DNA from: Streptomyces guryensis
Lineage (GTDB): Bacteria > Actinomycetota > Actinomycetes > Streptomycetales > Streptomycetaceae
Direction of reading: 5' to 3'
DNA: 64,000 nt
Assembly (NCBI RefSeq): GCF_021261325.1
Contig: NZ_JAJSBI010000002.1
Coordinates: 248,001 to 312,000, forward strand
A model generated the notes under the pieces. It worked only from the letters and a program-made list of their open reading frames with translations. It was not told the origin of the DNA and did not search any database. This document shows positions 42,650 to 51,208 of the stretch, in pieces (the first letter of the stretch is position 1; each line of letters starts with the position of its first letter). Made by a program: the position numbers and the translations under genes.

Positions 42650-44119
42650 CTACAGCCGACCTGGTCCCGACGACAGGGCCCGGGAGCCCACCGGCAGCGA
42701 CACCGTGAACACCGCCGACCCCGGTTCACTGCGCAGCTCGATCGTGCCGCCGTGGGCGCGGACCAGGGAACCGGCGACCGGGAGCCCGAGCCCGCTGCCG
42801 CCCCGGTCCCGGCTGCGGGCCTTGTCGACGCGGTAGAAGCGGTCGAAGACCCGCTCCTGGTCGGCGGCCGGAATACCGGGGCCGGCGTCCGCGACCCGTA
42901 CGACGGCCTGGTCCCCCGCCACCTCGACCGCCATCGACACCGGCGTACCGGCCGGCGTGTGCACGGCCGCGTTGGTGAGCAGGTTGTCCAGGACCTGGCG
43001 GATGCGGTGCGGGTCCAGACGGAGCTTCAGTGAGGGCGGGCCGGACGTCACCTCCAGGGGGCGCTGCGGATGGCTCGCCCGGAAGGCGGCGGCGGCCTCG
43101 TCCACCAGCTCCACCAGGTCCGTGTCCTGCATCCGCAGGGGCGCGTCCACCTCCGCCGCGTCGAGGCGGGCGAGCAGCAGCAGGTCGTCCAGCAGGACGC
43201 CCATCCGGGCCGCCTCGGCGCGCAGCCGGGCCAGATGCTTGTCCCGTTCCTCGGGGGCGTTGGCGGCGGCGTACTGGAAGAGGTCCGCGTAGCCCCGTAC
43301 GGACATCAGGGGGGTGCGCAGCTCGTGCGAGGCGTCCGCGACGAAACGGCGCAGGCGCTGTTCCGCCTCCGCGCGGACCGCGAGTGAGTCGTCGATGTGC
43401 TCCAGCATGGTGTTGAAGGCGGTGCGCAGCTCCTCCACCTCCGGGCCGCCGCCCCGCTTGTCGGCGCGCAGCGGCAGCCGGGCCGCCGACTCGGTCAGGT
43501 CGTGCGAGGCGATGCCGTGGGCCGTGTGGGCCATGTCGCTCAGCGGGTTCAGGCCCCGCTTCAGCATCCGCCGGCCGAACACCACCAACGCCAGCAGCGC
43601 GAGCCCGAAGGCGATGACCTGGACCGTGATCAGCCGCCGTACCGTGTCGTCGATGTCGCCCATCGGTGCGCCGCTGATCAGGATCACACCGGGCTTGACC
43701 TCGCAGGCGCGCAGCCGGTAGGCGCCGTCGCCCGTGAGGTCCGCGGTGCGCACGAGCTCGCTGTCCGTGCCGGCCTGTGCCAAGGCCAGGGAGGCGAACG
43801 GGGCGACGTCCTGGGGGAGGTCGCCGGCCTCCTCAGGCTTGCGGAGCACGGCTCTGCCGCCCGACACGTCGTACACGGCGTAGTACCAGCCCCAGTACTT
43901 CTTGCCCTGGAGAGTGCCGGTCTCCGCGACGTTCTTGGACTGGGCGACCTGGGCGAGGCCCAGCTGGTCGTCGAGCTGGTGCGACAGGTAGTCCCGCATA
44001 TAGGTCGTCAGAGCCGTGCCGACGACGGCGAACACCACCAGTGCCAGCGCGCCGAGTCCCAGCGCCAGCCGGGTGCCCAGCCGCAGTCCGCGGTAGCCCC
44101 GCGGAATCCGCCCGATCAC
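42650..44119 (-). CDS. sensor histidine kinase
   Basis: This 489-residue kinase has two membrane helices (about residues 18-40 and 165-190) flanking an extracytoplasmic sensor of about 120 residues, HAMP, H-box DASHELRTPLMSV near 265, N-box DNLLTNAAVHTP, and G-boxes DAGPGIP and GGSGLGLPV. The GTG start overlaps the regulator stop (GTGA). Together they form the likely controller of the divergent flavin electron-transfer operon. The 255 bases between it and the epimerase gene hold only GC-rich inverted stretches. Confidence 0.93.
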   Translation of the reverse strand: MIGRIPRGYRGLRLGTRLALGLGALALVVFAVVGTALTTYMRDYLSHQLDDQLGLAQVAQSKNVAETGTLQGKKYWGWYYAVYDVSGGRAVLRKPEEAGDLPQDVAPFASLALAQAGTDSELVRTADLTGDGAYRLRACEVKPGVILISGAPMGDIDDTVRRLITVQVIAFGLALLALVVFGRRMLKRGLNPLSDMAHTAHGIASHDLTESAARLPLRADKRGGGPEVEELRTAFNTMLEHIDDSLAVRAEAEQRLRRFVADASHELRTPLMSVRGYADLFQYAAANAPEERDKHLARLRAEAARMGVLLDDLLLLARLDAAEVDAPLRMQDTDLVELVDEAAAAFRASHPQRPLEVTSGPPSLKLRLDPHRIRQVLDNLLTNAAVHTPAGTPVSMAVEVAGDQAVVRVADAGPGIPAADQERVFDRFYRVDKARSRDRGGSGLGLPVAGSLVRAHGGTIELRSEPGSAVFTVSLPVGSRALSSGPGRL

Positions 44120-44805
44120 TCGGCGGCCTGCCGGATGACGTAGCCGAAGCCCCGTACCGTCTGGATCAGCGGTTCGCCCGTGTCGTCGAGCTTGCGGCGC
44201 AGGCGGCTGACGACCAGCTCGACGACGTTCGAGCGGCCCCCGAAGCCGTACTCCCACACATGGTCGAGGATCTGCGCCTTGGTCATCACGGTCGGCGACT
44301 TGCGCATCAGGAAGCGCAGGACCTCGTACTCGGTGGGGGTGAGGGTGAGCAGCCGGTCGGCGCGGCGCACCTCGCGGGTGTCCTCGTCCATCGTCAGGTC
44401 CGCGACCCGCAGCACCGAGCGCTGGAAGGCCGGCCCGGCGCTGCGCCGCAGCACGGTGCGCAGCCGGGCCATCAGCTCCTCCACCGCGAACGGCTTGACC
44501 AGGTAGTCGTCGCCGCCCCGGGTCAGCCCCGCCACCCGGTCGGCGATGCCGTCCCGGGCGGTCAGGAACACCACGGGCACCATCGTGCCGTTGTGCCGCA
44601 GCCGGTCGAGCACGCCGAAGCCGTCCAGGTCCGGCAGCATCAGGTCGAGCACCACGATGTCCGGATCGAACTCGCCGGCCAGCCGCAGCGCCTCCTCACC
44701 GGAGTTCGCGGTGACCGCGTCCCAGCCCTCGTAACGGGCCACGGTCGCGACGAGGTCGGCGATGGGCGGGTCGTCGTCCACGACCAGGAGGCGTACTTTT
44801 TCCAC
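44116..44805 (-). CDS. OmpR-family response regulator
   Basis: This 229-residue protein has a receiver (VVDDDPP, phospho-Asp in VVLDLMLPDLDG, Lys in VKPFAV) and a winged-helix output domain ending QTVRGFGYVIRQ. The start is GTG 44805. Direct repeats with 11-base spacing in the divergent promoter region (44888-44906) fit the tandem binding mode of this family, suggesting control of the flavocytochrome operon and possibly itself. Confidence 0.93.
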   Translation of the reverse strand: MEKVRLLVVDDDPPIADLVATVARYEGWDAVTANSGEEALRLAGEFDPDIVVLDLMLPDLDGFGVLDRLRHNGTMVPVVFLTARDGIADRVAGLTRGGDDYLVKPFAVEELMARLRTVLRRSAGPAFQRSVLRVADLTMDEDTREVRRADRLLTLTPTEYEVLRFLMRKSPTVMTKAQILDHVWEYGFGGRSNVVELVVSRLRRKLDDTGEPLIQTVRGFGYVIRQAAE

Positions 44806-44887
44806 CCGCTCATACTGCGGTACGTGGCTGGTGAGGCCATATCCCCGGGGTCACAACGAGCACATCGATAAGTACTTGAAAGTTGTC

Positions 44888-44906
44888 CGACAGCTTTTCG
44901 ACAGCT
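44888..44906 (+). promoter_or_regulatory. 11-bp-spaced direct repeats (response-regulator box)
   Basis: CGACAGCT occurs at 44888-44895 and again at 44899-44906, exactly one helical turn apart. It lies in the 153-base divergent region between the regulator and the flavocytochrome gene. Confidence 0.55.
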
Positions 44907-44958
44907 CCCACCGGCCAAGCTCGGGTTACCCAGGACCCGATCAAGGAGTTGCCGTCAC

Positions 44959-46296
44959 GTGACGACCGTCCAATCACCCCCTGCGCCCCCCACGGCGATA
45001 CGCCCCAGGGTGGTGGCTCGCACGGGCCTGTACGCCGTGCTCGCCGCGAACGCCGCCGTGGTCGCCTACTTCTTCGCCCAGGCGGGCTTCGCCTCCAACG
45101 CCCTGATCGTCATCGGCCGCCTCTTCGGCCTCTACGGCGCCCTCGTCATGGCCTTCCAGCTGGTGCTGGTGGCCCGGCTGCCCTGGCTCGACCGCCGTAT
45201 CGGCATGGACCGGCTGACCTCCTGGCACCGCTGGACCGGCTTCGCCCTGCTGTGGACGCTCCTCGCACACGCCGTCTTCATCACCTTCGGCTACGCCCAA
45301 GGCGCGGGTGTCGGTCCGATCTCCGAGATCGTGGACCTCGCCCAGACGACCGAGGGCGTGCTCCGCGCGATCGTCGCCCTCGGCATCATCCTCGTGGTCG
45401 GCGCCGTCTCGGCCCGCTACGCCCGCCGCCGCCTCGCCTACGAGACCTGGCACTTCATCCACCTCTACACGTATGCCGCCGTGGTGCTCGCGTTCACGCA
45501 CCAGGTCGCGGTCGGTACGACGTTCACCGCGTCGTCCGCCGCCAAGGCGTACTGGTACGGGGTGTGGGGCGTGGCCCTCGGCGCACTGGTCCTGGGCCGC
45601 CTGCTCCTCCCGCTGTGGCGGAACCGGCGCCACCAGCTGCGGGTCTCCGCGGTCGTCCACGAGTCCGACAACGTCGTCTCGATCCACATGACGGGGCGCG
45701 ACCTGGACCGGATGCCCGCGCAGGCCGGCCAGTTCTTCATGTGGCGGTTCCTGACCCGCGACCGCTGGTGGCAGGCGAACCCCTTCTCCCTGTCGGCCGC
45801 CCCCGACGGCCGCACCCTGCGCCTCACCGCCAAGGCGGCGGGCGACGGCAGCGCCGCCCTGCGGCACGTGAAGGTCGGCACCCGCGTCTTCGCCGAGGGC
45901 CCCTACGGAGCCTTCACCACCATGCACCGGGTGAGGTCCGAGTCCCTGCTCATCGCGGGCGGCGTCGGCGTCACCCCGATCCGGGCCATCCTGGAGGAGA
46001 TCGAGGGCCACGCGGTCGTCCTCTACCGGGTCTCCTCGGACCGGGACGCCGTCCTCTACGACGAGTTGCGCGAACTCGCCGTCGCCAAGGGCCACGAGCT
46101 GCACCTGGTCACCGGCTCGCCCGTCCCGGACAAGCTGGCGCCCGGCGAGCTGGCGCGGCTGGTGCCGGACATCGCCGACCGGGACGTCTTCCTGTGCGGC
46201 CCGCCGCCGATGATGAACGCGGTGCTGCGCAGCCTGGGCGAACTGAACGTGCCCAGGCAGCAGATCCACTTCGAACGCTTCAGCCTGGCCGGATGA
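44959..46296 (+). CDS. ferric-reductase-like transmembrane flavocytochrome
   Basis: This 445-residue membrane oxidoreductase has six hydrophobic segments carrying His residues placed for two b haems (LTSWHRWTGF, LLAHAVFI, TWHFIHLYTY, FTHQVAV). A cytoplasmic FAD domain (NPFSLSAAPD) and an NAD(P) domain (LLIAGGVGVTPIRA, VFLCGPPPMMNAV) follow. It would carry electrons from NAD(P)H across the membrane. GTG 44959. The FMN-binding protein starts 19 bases downstream, a natural electron acceptor on the outer face. Confidence 0.92.
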   Translation: MTTVQSPPAPPTAIRPRVVARTGLYAVLAANAAVVAYFFAQAGFASNALIVIGRLFGLYGALVMAFQLVLVARLPWLDRRIGMDRLTSWHRWTGFALLWTLLAHAVFITFGYAQGAGVGPISEIVDLAQTTEGVLRAIVALGIILVVGAVSARYARRRLAYETWHFIHLYTYAAVVLAFTHQVAVGTTFTASSAAKAYWYGVWGVALGALVLGRLLLPLWRNRRHQLRVSAVVHESDNVVSIHMTGRDLDRMPAQAGQFFMWRFLTRDRWWQANPFSLSAAPDGRTLRLTAKAAGDGSAALRHVKVGTRVFAEGPYGAFTTMHRVRSESLLIAGGVGVTPIRAILEEIEGHAVVLYRVSSDRDAVLYDELRELAVAKGHELHLVTGSPVPDKLAPGELARLVPDIADRDVFLCGPPPMMNAVLRSLGELNVPRQQIHFERFSLAG

Positions 46297-46315
46297 GGAA
46301 GACGGGAAAGACATC

Positions 46316-47026
46316 GTGAAGCGAGCCATACCTGTCGTCGTCCTGAGCATCGCGGGCCTGGTCCCCGTCTGGCGCTACGAGCCGTCGACCCCCGTAGCCT
46401 CCCCCTCCGTCTCCGCGTCCGCGGGTTCCTCCTCCGGCACCGGAGTCAAGGGCCCGACGGTCCAGACGGAGAAGGGCCCCGTCCAGGTCCAGGTCACCTT
46501 CGACGGCGACAAGATCACCGCTGTACGGATGCTCCAGCAGCCGAACCATCCGCAGACCACGGCGGCGGTGCCGAAGCTGGTCGCGGAGACGCTGAAGGTG
46601 CAGAGCGCGGACATCGACACGGTGTCCGGCGCGACGATCACCAGCAACGCCTACAAGAAGTCCCTCCAGGCCGCGATCGACGCGGACAGGGCGAACCCGA
46701 AGTCGTCCAAGTCCGCTTCGGACTCCTCGGACTCTTCGGAGTCCTCCTCGTCCTCCGACGAATCGGGGGGCACCGTCTCGGGTCCGACGGTGAACACCGT
46801 CAAGGGCCCCGTGCAGGTCCAGGTGACCTTCGGCGAGGACGACGAGATCACCGCCGTGCGGATGCTGCAGCAGCCGGACCATCCGCAGACGACGGCCGCG
46901 GTGCCGAAGCTGATCGCGGCGACGTTGAAGGCGCAGAGCGCGGACATCGACACGGTGTCGGGTGCGACGATCACCAGCGGGGCCTACCGGAAGTCGCTCC
47001 AGGCCGCGCTCGACGCGGAGGAGTGA
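46316..47026 (+). CDS. membrane-anchored protein with two FMN-binding domains
   Basis: This 236-residue protein has an N-terminal signal-anchor (MKRAIPVVVLSIAGLVPVW) and two near-identical FMN-binding domains of about 75 residues joined by a Ser/Asp-rich linker. Each ends in DTVSGATITS, the ApbE flavinylation motif in which Thr carries covalent FMN. The two halves are also similar at DNA level, showing recent duplication. ApbE follows after 4 bases. I infer an extracytoplasmic two-flavin electron carrier reduced by the upstream flavocytochrome. Confidence 0.9.
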   Translation: MKRAIPVVVLSIAGLVPVWRYEPSTPVASPSVSASAGSSSGTGVKGPTVQTEKGPVQVQVTFDGDKITAVRMLQQPNHPQTTAAVPKLVAETLKVQSADIDTVSGATITSNAYKKSLQAAIDADRANPKSSKSASDSSDSSESSSSSDESGGTVSGPTVNTVKGPVQVQVTFGEDDEITAVRMLQQPDHPQTTAAVPKLIAATLKAQSADIDTVSGATITSGAYRKSLQAALDAEE

Positions 47027-47030
47027 TCCG

Positions 47031-47771
47031 ATGCACCGCGTCGAACACGTCATGGGCTTCCCCGTCTCGCTCCGGGTCGACGACGAGGACCTTCCCGAGT
47101 CGGCCGCCGACGCGGTCTTCGCGTGGCTGCGCGAGGTCGACGACCGGTTCAGCCCGTTCAAGCCCGACAGCGAGGTGTCCCGCCACGGCCGGGGCGAGCT
47201 GGACTCCCACGAGCTCAGCGACGACCTCGCCGAGGTCCTCGACCTGTGCGAGCACTACCGGATCGCCACGGGCGGAGCCTTCGACGTACGGCTGCCCGGC
47301 CGCGCCCTCGACCCCTGTGCGGTGGTCAAGGGCTGGTCGGTGCAGCGGGCGGCGGAGCTGCTGATGGCGGCCGGGGCGAAGAGTTTCGTGCTGAACGCCG
47401 GCGGTGACGTGGTCGCCGCCGGCGGCCCCTGGCGGGTCGGCGTGCGGCACCCCGAACACGCCGACAAGCTGTGCACCGTCCTCGCGCTCACCGACGGGGC
47501 GGTCGCGACGTCCGCGCGCTACGAACGCGGCGACCACATCATCGACGGCCGTACGGGCCTCCCCGCCACCGGGCTGCTCAGTCTGACCGTCGTGGCCGCC
47601 ACCCTGACCGAGGCGGACTCGGTAGCGACGGCGGCGTTCGCGATGGGCGCGCGGGGCATCGAGTGGGCCGCCTCACTGCCGGGCTGCGAGGTGTTCGCCG
47701 TGGACGCCGGGGGGCAGGTGCTGCGGACGGAGGGGTTTCCGGTCGCGAGGGAGCCCTCGGCGGCCGCGTGA
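47031..47771 (+). CDS. apbE: FAD:protein FMN transferase ApbE
   Basis: This 246-residue enzyme attaches FMN from FAD to Thr in the SGAT motif. Family landmarks include AVVKGWSVQRAAELL, VLNAGGDVVAAGG, ATSARYERGDHIIDGRTG and EADSVATAAFAMGARG. It is shorter than the usual 300-350 residues and has no signal peptide or lipobox, implying cytoplasmic action, so its substrate might be flavinylated before export. It is third in the operon with the flavocytochrome and FMN protein. Confidence 0.92.
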   Translation: MHRVEHVMGFPVSLRVDDEDLPESAADAVFAWLREVDDRFSPFKPDSEVSRHGRGELDSHELSDDLAEVLDLCEHYRIATGGAFDVRLPGRALDPCAVVKGWSVQRAAELLMAAGAKSFVLNAGGDVVAAGGPWRVGVRHPEHADKLCTVLALTDGAVATSARYERGDHIIDGRTGLPATGLLSLTVVAATLTEADSVATAAFAMGARGIEWAASLPGCEVFAVDAGGQVLRTEGFPVAREPSAAA

Positions 47772-47796
47772 TCGGCCGGTTGCCACCTCGCTGCAT

Positions 47797-47980
47797 GGTC
47801 GTGCGGCTTGCCGAGGCCGGGCGTCGGCCCTTCCCGGCCGCCGGCGGCGGAGTGGGCGTCTGCCCGACCGTCTTCGTCCCGTCGCCGGGGAGGCGCACGT
47901 CGCCGCGTGGTCGTGGGGCTTGCGGTGGCCCGGCGTCCGCCGAGGCTTCCCGGGCGGCGCTCCCCGGCCCCTGGCGGCGG
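47797..47980 (+). repeat. imperfect direct repeat in intergenic region
   Basis: Copies at 47797-47850 and 47909-47980 both begin GGTCGTG.GGCTTGC and end with a GGCGGCGG tract. They occupy most of the 287-base gap between apbE and the AfsR-like gene, which otherwise holds only the short promoter near 48047. Confidence 0.5.
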
Positions 47981-48046
47981 ACGAGTCCTCCGGGCCCTGC
48001 CCGGGGTTCCGTGGCGGGGGCCCGCCCCGAGCCTCCCGCGCCTGGC

Positions 48047-48052
48047 TAACCT
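48047..48052 (+). promoter_or_regulatory. probable -10 box for leaderless mRNA
   Basis: TAACCT lies 6 bases before the GTG at 48059, and no ribosome-binding site is visible. The transcript probably starts at or next to the start codon. Confidence 0.45.
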
Positions 48053-48058
48053 GGCGCG

Positions 48059-51000
48059 GTGACCATCGAGTTGACGCTGCTGTCGTCCGTCTCCCACCAG
48101 GGGCAGGAGATCACCGCGCCCCGGCTGCGGGGGCTGCTCGCGCTGCTGGCGGGGGAGTTGCGGGCGGGGTGCGGTGCCGGGCGGCTGGTCGACGGGCTGT
48201 GGCCGGACGAGCAGCCCGAGAACCCGGTCAAGGCGTTGCAGATCCTGGTGTCGAGGGCCCGCCGCCGGCTCGGGGCCGAGGTCATCGCCAGCACGCCGAG
48301 CGGTTACCGGCTCGCCCTGCGGGAGGACCAGGTCGACGCCTCCGCCGTGCTGCTGTTCGCCGCCGCCGGCGCCGAGAAGGCGAGGGCCGGGGACCACCCG
48401 GGCGCCCTCGCCGAGGCGGAGGAGGGGCTCAGGCTGTGGGACGGCGCCCCGGCCGGTGAAACGGGCACCTTCGGCGATCCCGTCGGCGAGCTGCGGGCCG
48501 AGCGGGCCGTGACGTACCGCGCGCTGGTCCGCTGCCGCGCGCTCTCCCTCGCCCGTACCGGCCGCCGGGACGAAGCCGCCGGCCCGCTCGCCGAACTGGC
48601 CGCCGACCGCCCCCACGACGAGGAACTGCTCCTTGAGCTGATGCGCTGCCAGACGGCCGCCGCGGGACCTGCCGCGGCCCTGGCCACGTACGACACCCAC
48701 CGTCGCCGCCTGCGCGACGAACTCGGCACCGACCCCGGACCCGCCCTCCAGGAACTCCACCAGGAACTGCTGCGCGGAGAGGCACCCGTCGTACGGCGTG
48801 GCGTTCCGCACGAGCCCAATCCCCTCCTCGGCAGGGACGCCGACATCGCCGCCGTGACCCGGCTGCTGCACAGTGCCCGGGTCACCTCGGTCGTCGGACC
48901 CGGCGGCCTCGGCAAGACCCGCCTCGCGAGCGCCGTCGCCCGGGACGCCGAGCAGCGCGTCGTGCACCTGGTGCCGCTCGCCGGTGTCCGCCGGGACGCC
49001 GATGTCGCCGCCGAGGTCGCCTCCGCGCTGGGCGCCGGCGAGAGTCTGCGGCCCGCCGCGGGCGGCGAGGCGATCGCCGGCATCGTGGGTGCCCTGGGCT
49101 CCGGGCCCGCCCTGCTCGTCCTGGACAACTGCGAGCAGGTGGTCGGCGGGGTCGCCGATCTCGTACGGGCACTGGTGTCGCGGACGAGGGACCTGCGTGT
49201 CCTCACCACCAGCCGCGCCCCCCTCGGTCTGACCTCCGAGACCGTCTACCCGCTGCCCGAACTGGACCTCGCCACCACGGTCGAGCTGTTCGAGCAGCGT
49301 GCGCGGGCCGCCCGGCCCGACGTCGACCTGCCCGCCGACTCCGTGGCCGCCCTCTGCCGCCGCCTCGACGGCCTGCCGCTGGCCACCGAACTCGCCGCGG
49401 CCCGCGTGCGGGTGATGTCGGTCGCCGAGATCGCCCGCCGCCTGGAGGACCGCTTCGCGCTGCTGCGCGGCGGCCCCCGCGACGTCCCGCAGCGCCACCG
49501 CACCCTCCAGGCCGTCGTCGACTGGAGCTGGAACCTCCTCGACGAGGAGGGGCGGTCCGCCCTGCGCGCCCTGTCCGCGTTCCCGGACGGCTTCACCGCC
49601 GGCGCCGCGGAGCAACTCGCCGACACCTTCGACGCGTTGGAGGTCCTGGCGGACCTCGTCGACCAGTCGCTGCTCAAGGTGACCGACACCGGGTACGGCA
49701 CCCGCTTCCGGATGCTGGAGACGGTACGGGAGTTCGCCGCCGCCCACCGGGAGCGGGCCGGCGAGGAGGCCGCCGTCACGGAGCGATTCCTCGGCTGGGC
49801 GAGGGAGTTCGGGGTCGTCCACCACGACGCACCCTTCGGGCCCGATCCCCTCTCCTCCTGGCAGCTGGTCCGCGCCGAGCAGGACAACCTCGTCCACGCA
49901 CTCCGGCTCGCACTCGCCCGGGAGGACCTCGACACCGTCGCCGCGGTCACCGCCGTACTCGGCGCCCTGTGGACCACGGAGGCCAACTACCCGCGACTGA
50001 TCGCCCTCACCGAGGACTGCGCCCGGCCGCTGTCCCACTACCGGCCCGGCCCCGCATACGTCGAGCCGGCCCGCACCGCCGCCGCTCTGCTGGCCGCCAA
50101 CCTGTTCCTGGGCGTCGGGACGGGCGCCGTCCGCACCCTTGTCACCCTGCGCCGGCTGCCGTCCGCCGAACCGGACACACTGGTGCGCGCCGTGGCGGCG
50201 GTGCTGTGCGCCTTCCCGCAGGTGCTGACGGACCGGAATGCGCTGGCCGAACTGTGCGCCGCGAAGAAGCCGTTGCTCGCGGGCGTCGCCAACTGCGTCG
50301 CGAGCTACGTGGCGGAGAGCGGGCAACGGCCGGACCTCGCCCTGGCCGCCGCCCGCCGTATGGTCGAGCTGCTCGGTGACCGGGACATCCCGCTGCTGCG
50401 GATCTGGCCCGCCTCCCGGCTCGCCGAACTCTGCCTGCAGACCGAGCGCGGCGCCGAGGCCCTGGTGCATCTGCGGGCGGCGCTGGACGCCCTGGAGAGC
50501 CTCGGCGAATGGAACGACGCGATCGGCATGCGGTGGGGCCTGATGCTCGCCCATCTGCAGACCGGCGACCTCGACACCGCCGAGCACTGGCTGGAGGAGG
50601 CGCTGCGGCACCAGCCCGAGGGCGCCGCCTCCGACGCCTTCACACCCGACCTGGGCGCCCGCGCCGAGATGGCCCTCGCGCGCGGCGACACCGAGACCGG
50701 GCTCGGCCTGTGGCGCCGGGCCCTGGAGCGGCTGGACAACGGTCGCGCGGTCCCGGTCTTCGGCGACGAACTCCTCATGGAGGGCTGGGTGCTGGAGCTC
50801 CAGTCGGTCGCCCTCGTCGCACACGCCCGGCACGGTCGCACCGACCTGGTGGCGCCCCTGGCCGCGGCGCTGCCCCGCCGCCTCACCACCCTGCTGACCC
50901 GGCCCAGGCCGGCCCCGCACCACGTCACCGTCGAGTACCCGGTGTGCGGCGCGCTGCTGCTCGCGCTGGGTACGGTCGCCCTCGCGGACGGCGAGAGCGG

Positions 51001-51208
51001 GCGCGGGGCCCGGCTGACCGCCCTCGCCGAACGCTTCCGCGCCCTGCGCAACTTCCAGCCCAGCATGTCCTCGGCGCGCGCCCGCGAGGCCGCCCGGAAC
51101 GCCGACAGGGCGGCGTACGAGGACGCGGTGTCCACGTACGCCGCCCTGGACGGGGACGGGCTGCGCGAGGTCGCACTCGGCCTGGTGCGGGACGGGCTCA
51201 CAGCCTGA
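48059..51208 (+). CDS. AfsR/SARP-like regulator with BTAD and NB-ARC ATPase domains
   Basis: This 1049-residue regulator has an OmpR-type winged helix (about residues 1-90), a BTAD all-helical domain to about 245, and an NB-ARC/STAND ATPase with Walker A VGPGGLGKTRLA near 280 and Walker B ALLVLDNCEQV. A helical winged region and long TPR-like repeats run to the end. Such proteins activate secondary-metabolism or transport genes. The start is GTG 48059, apparently leaderless. It is convergent with the P450 gene (11-base overlap), so the P450 and DrrAB operon is the nearest candidate target. Confidence 0.93.
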   Translation: MTIELTLLSSVSHQGQEITAPRLRGLLALLAGELRAGCGAGRLVDGLWPDEQPENPVKALQILVSRARRRLGAEVIASTPSGYRLALREDQVDASAVLLFAAAGAEKARAGDHPGALAEAEEGLRLWDGAPAGETGTFGDPVGELRAERAVTYRALVRCRALSLARTGRRDEAAGPLAELAADRPHDEELLLELMRCQTAAAGPAAALATYDTHRRRLRDELGTDPGPALQELHQELLRGEAPVVRRGVPHEPNPLLGRDADIAAVTRLLHSARVTSVVGPGGLGKTRLASAVARDAEQRVVHLVPLAGVRRDADVAAEVASALGAGESLRPAAGGEAIAGIVGALGSGPALLVLDNCEQVVGGVADLVRALVSRTRDLRVLTTSRAPLGLTSETVYPLPELDLATTVELFEQRARAARPDVDLPADSVAALCRRLDGLPLATELAAARVRVMSVAEIARRLEDRFALLRGGPRDVPQRHRTLQAVVDWSWNLLDEEGRSALRALSAFPDGFTAGAAEQLADTFDALEVLADLVDQSLLKVTDTGYGTRFRMLETVREFAAAHRERAGEEAAVTERFLGWAREFGVVHHDAPFGPDPLSSWQLVRAEQDNLVHALRLALAREDLDTVAAVTAVLGALWTTEANYPRLIALTEDCARPLSHYRPGPAYVEPARTAAALLAANLFLGVGTGAVRTLVTLRRLPSAEPDTLVRAVAAVLCAFPQVLTDRNALAELCAAKKPLLAGVANCVASYVAESGQRPDLALAAARRMVELLGDRDIPLLRIWPASRLAELCLQTERGAEALVHLRAALDALESLGEWNDAIGMRWGLMLAHLQTGDLDTAEHWLEEALRHQPEGAASDAFTPDLGARAEMALARGDTETGLGLWRRALERLDNGRAVPVFGDELLMEGWVLELQSVALVAHARHGRTDLVAPLAAALPRRLTTLLTRPRPAPHHVTVEYPVCGALLLALGTVALADGESGRGARLTALAERFRALRNFQPSMSSARAREAARNADRAAYEDAVSTYAALDGDGLREVALGLVRDGLTA

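Noticed and set aside
46316-47026. FMN-binding repeats as a sequence assembly duplication
   Set aside because: The two halves differ at many positions, have different linkers and both keep a complete SGAT motif, so they are true diverging domains.
47519-50923. Very long minus-strand open frame opposite the AfsR-like gene
   Set aside because: It is antisense to a protein with full domain motifs, and its translation is Arg/Gly/Pro-rich with no family resemblance. It reflects GC bias.
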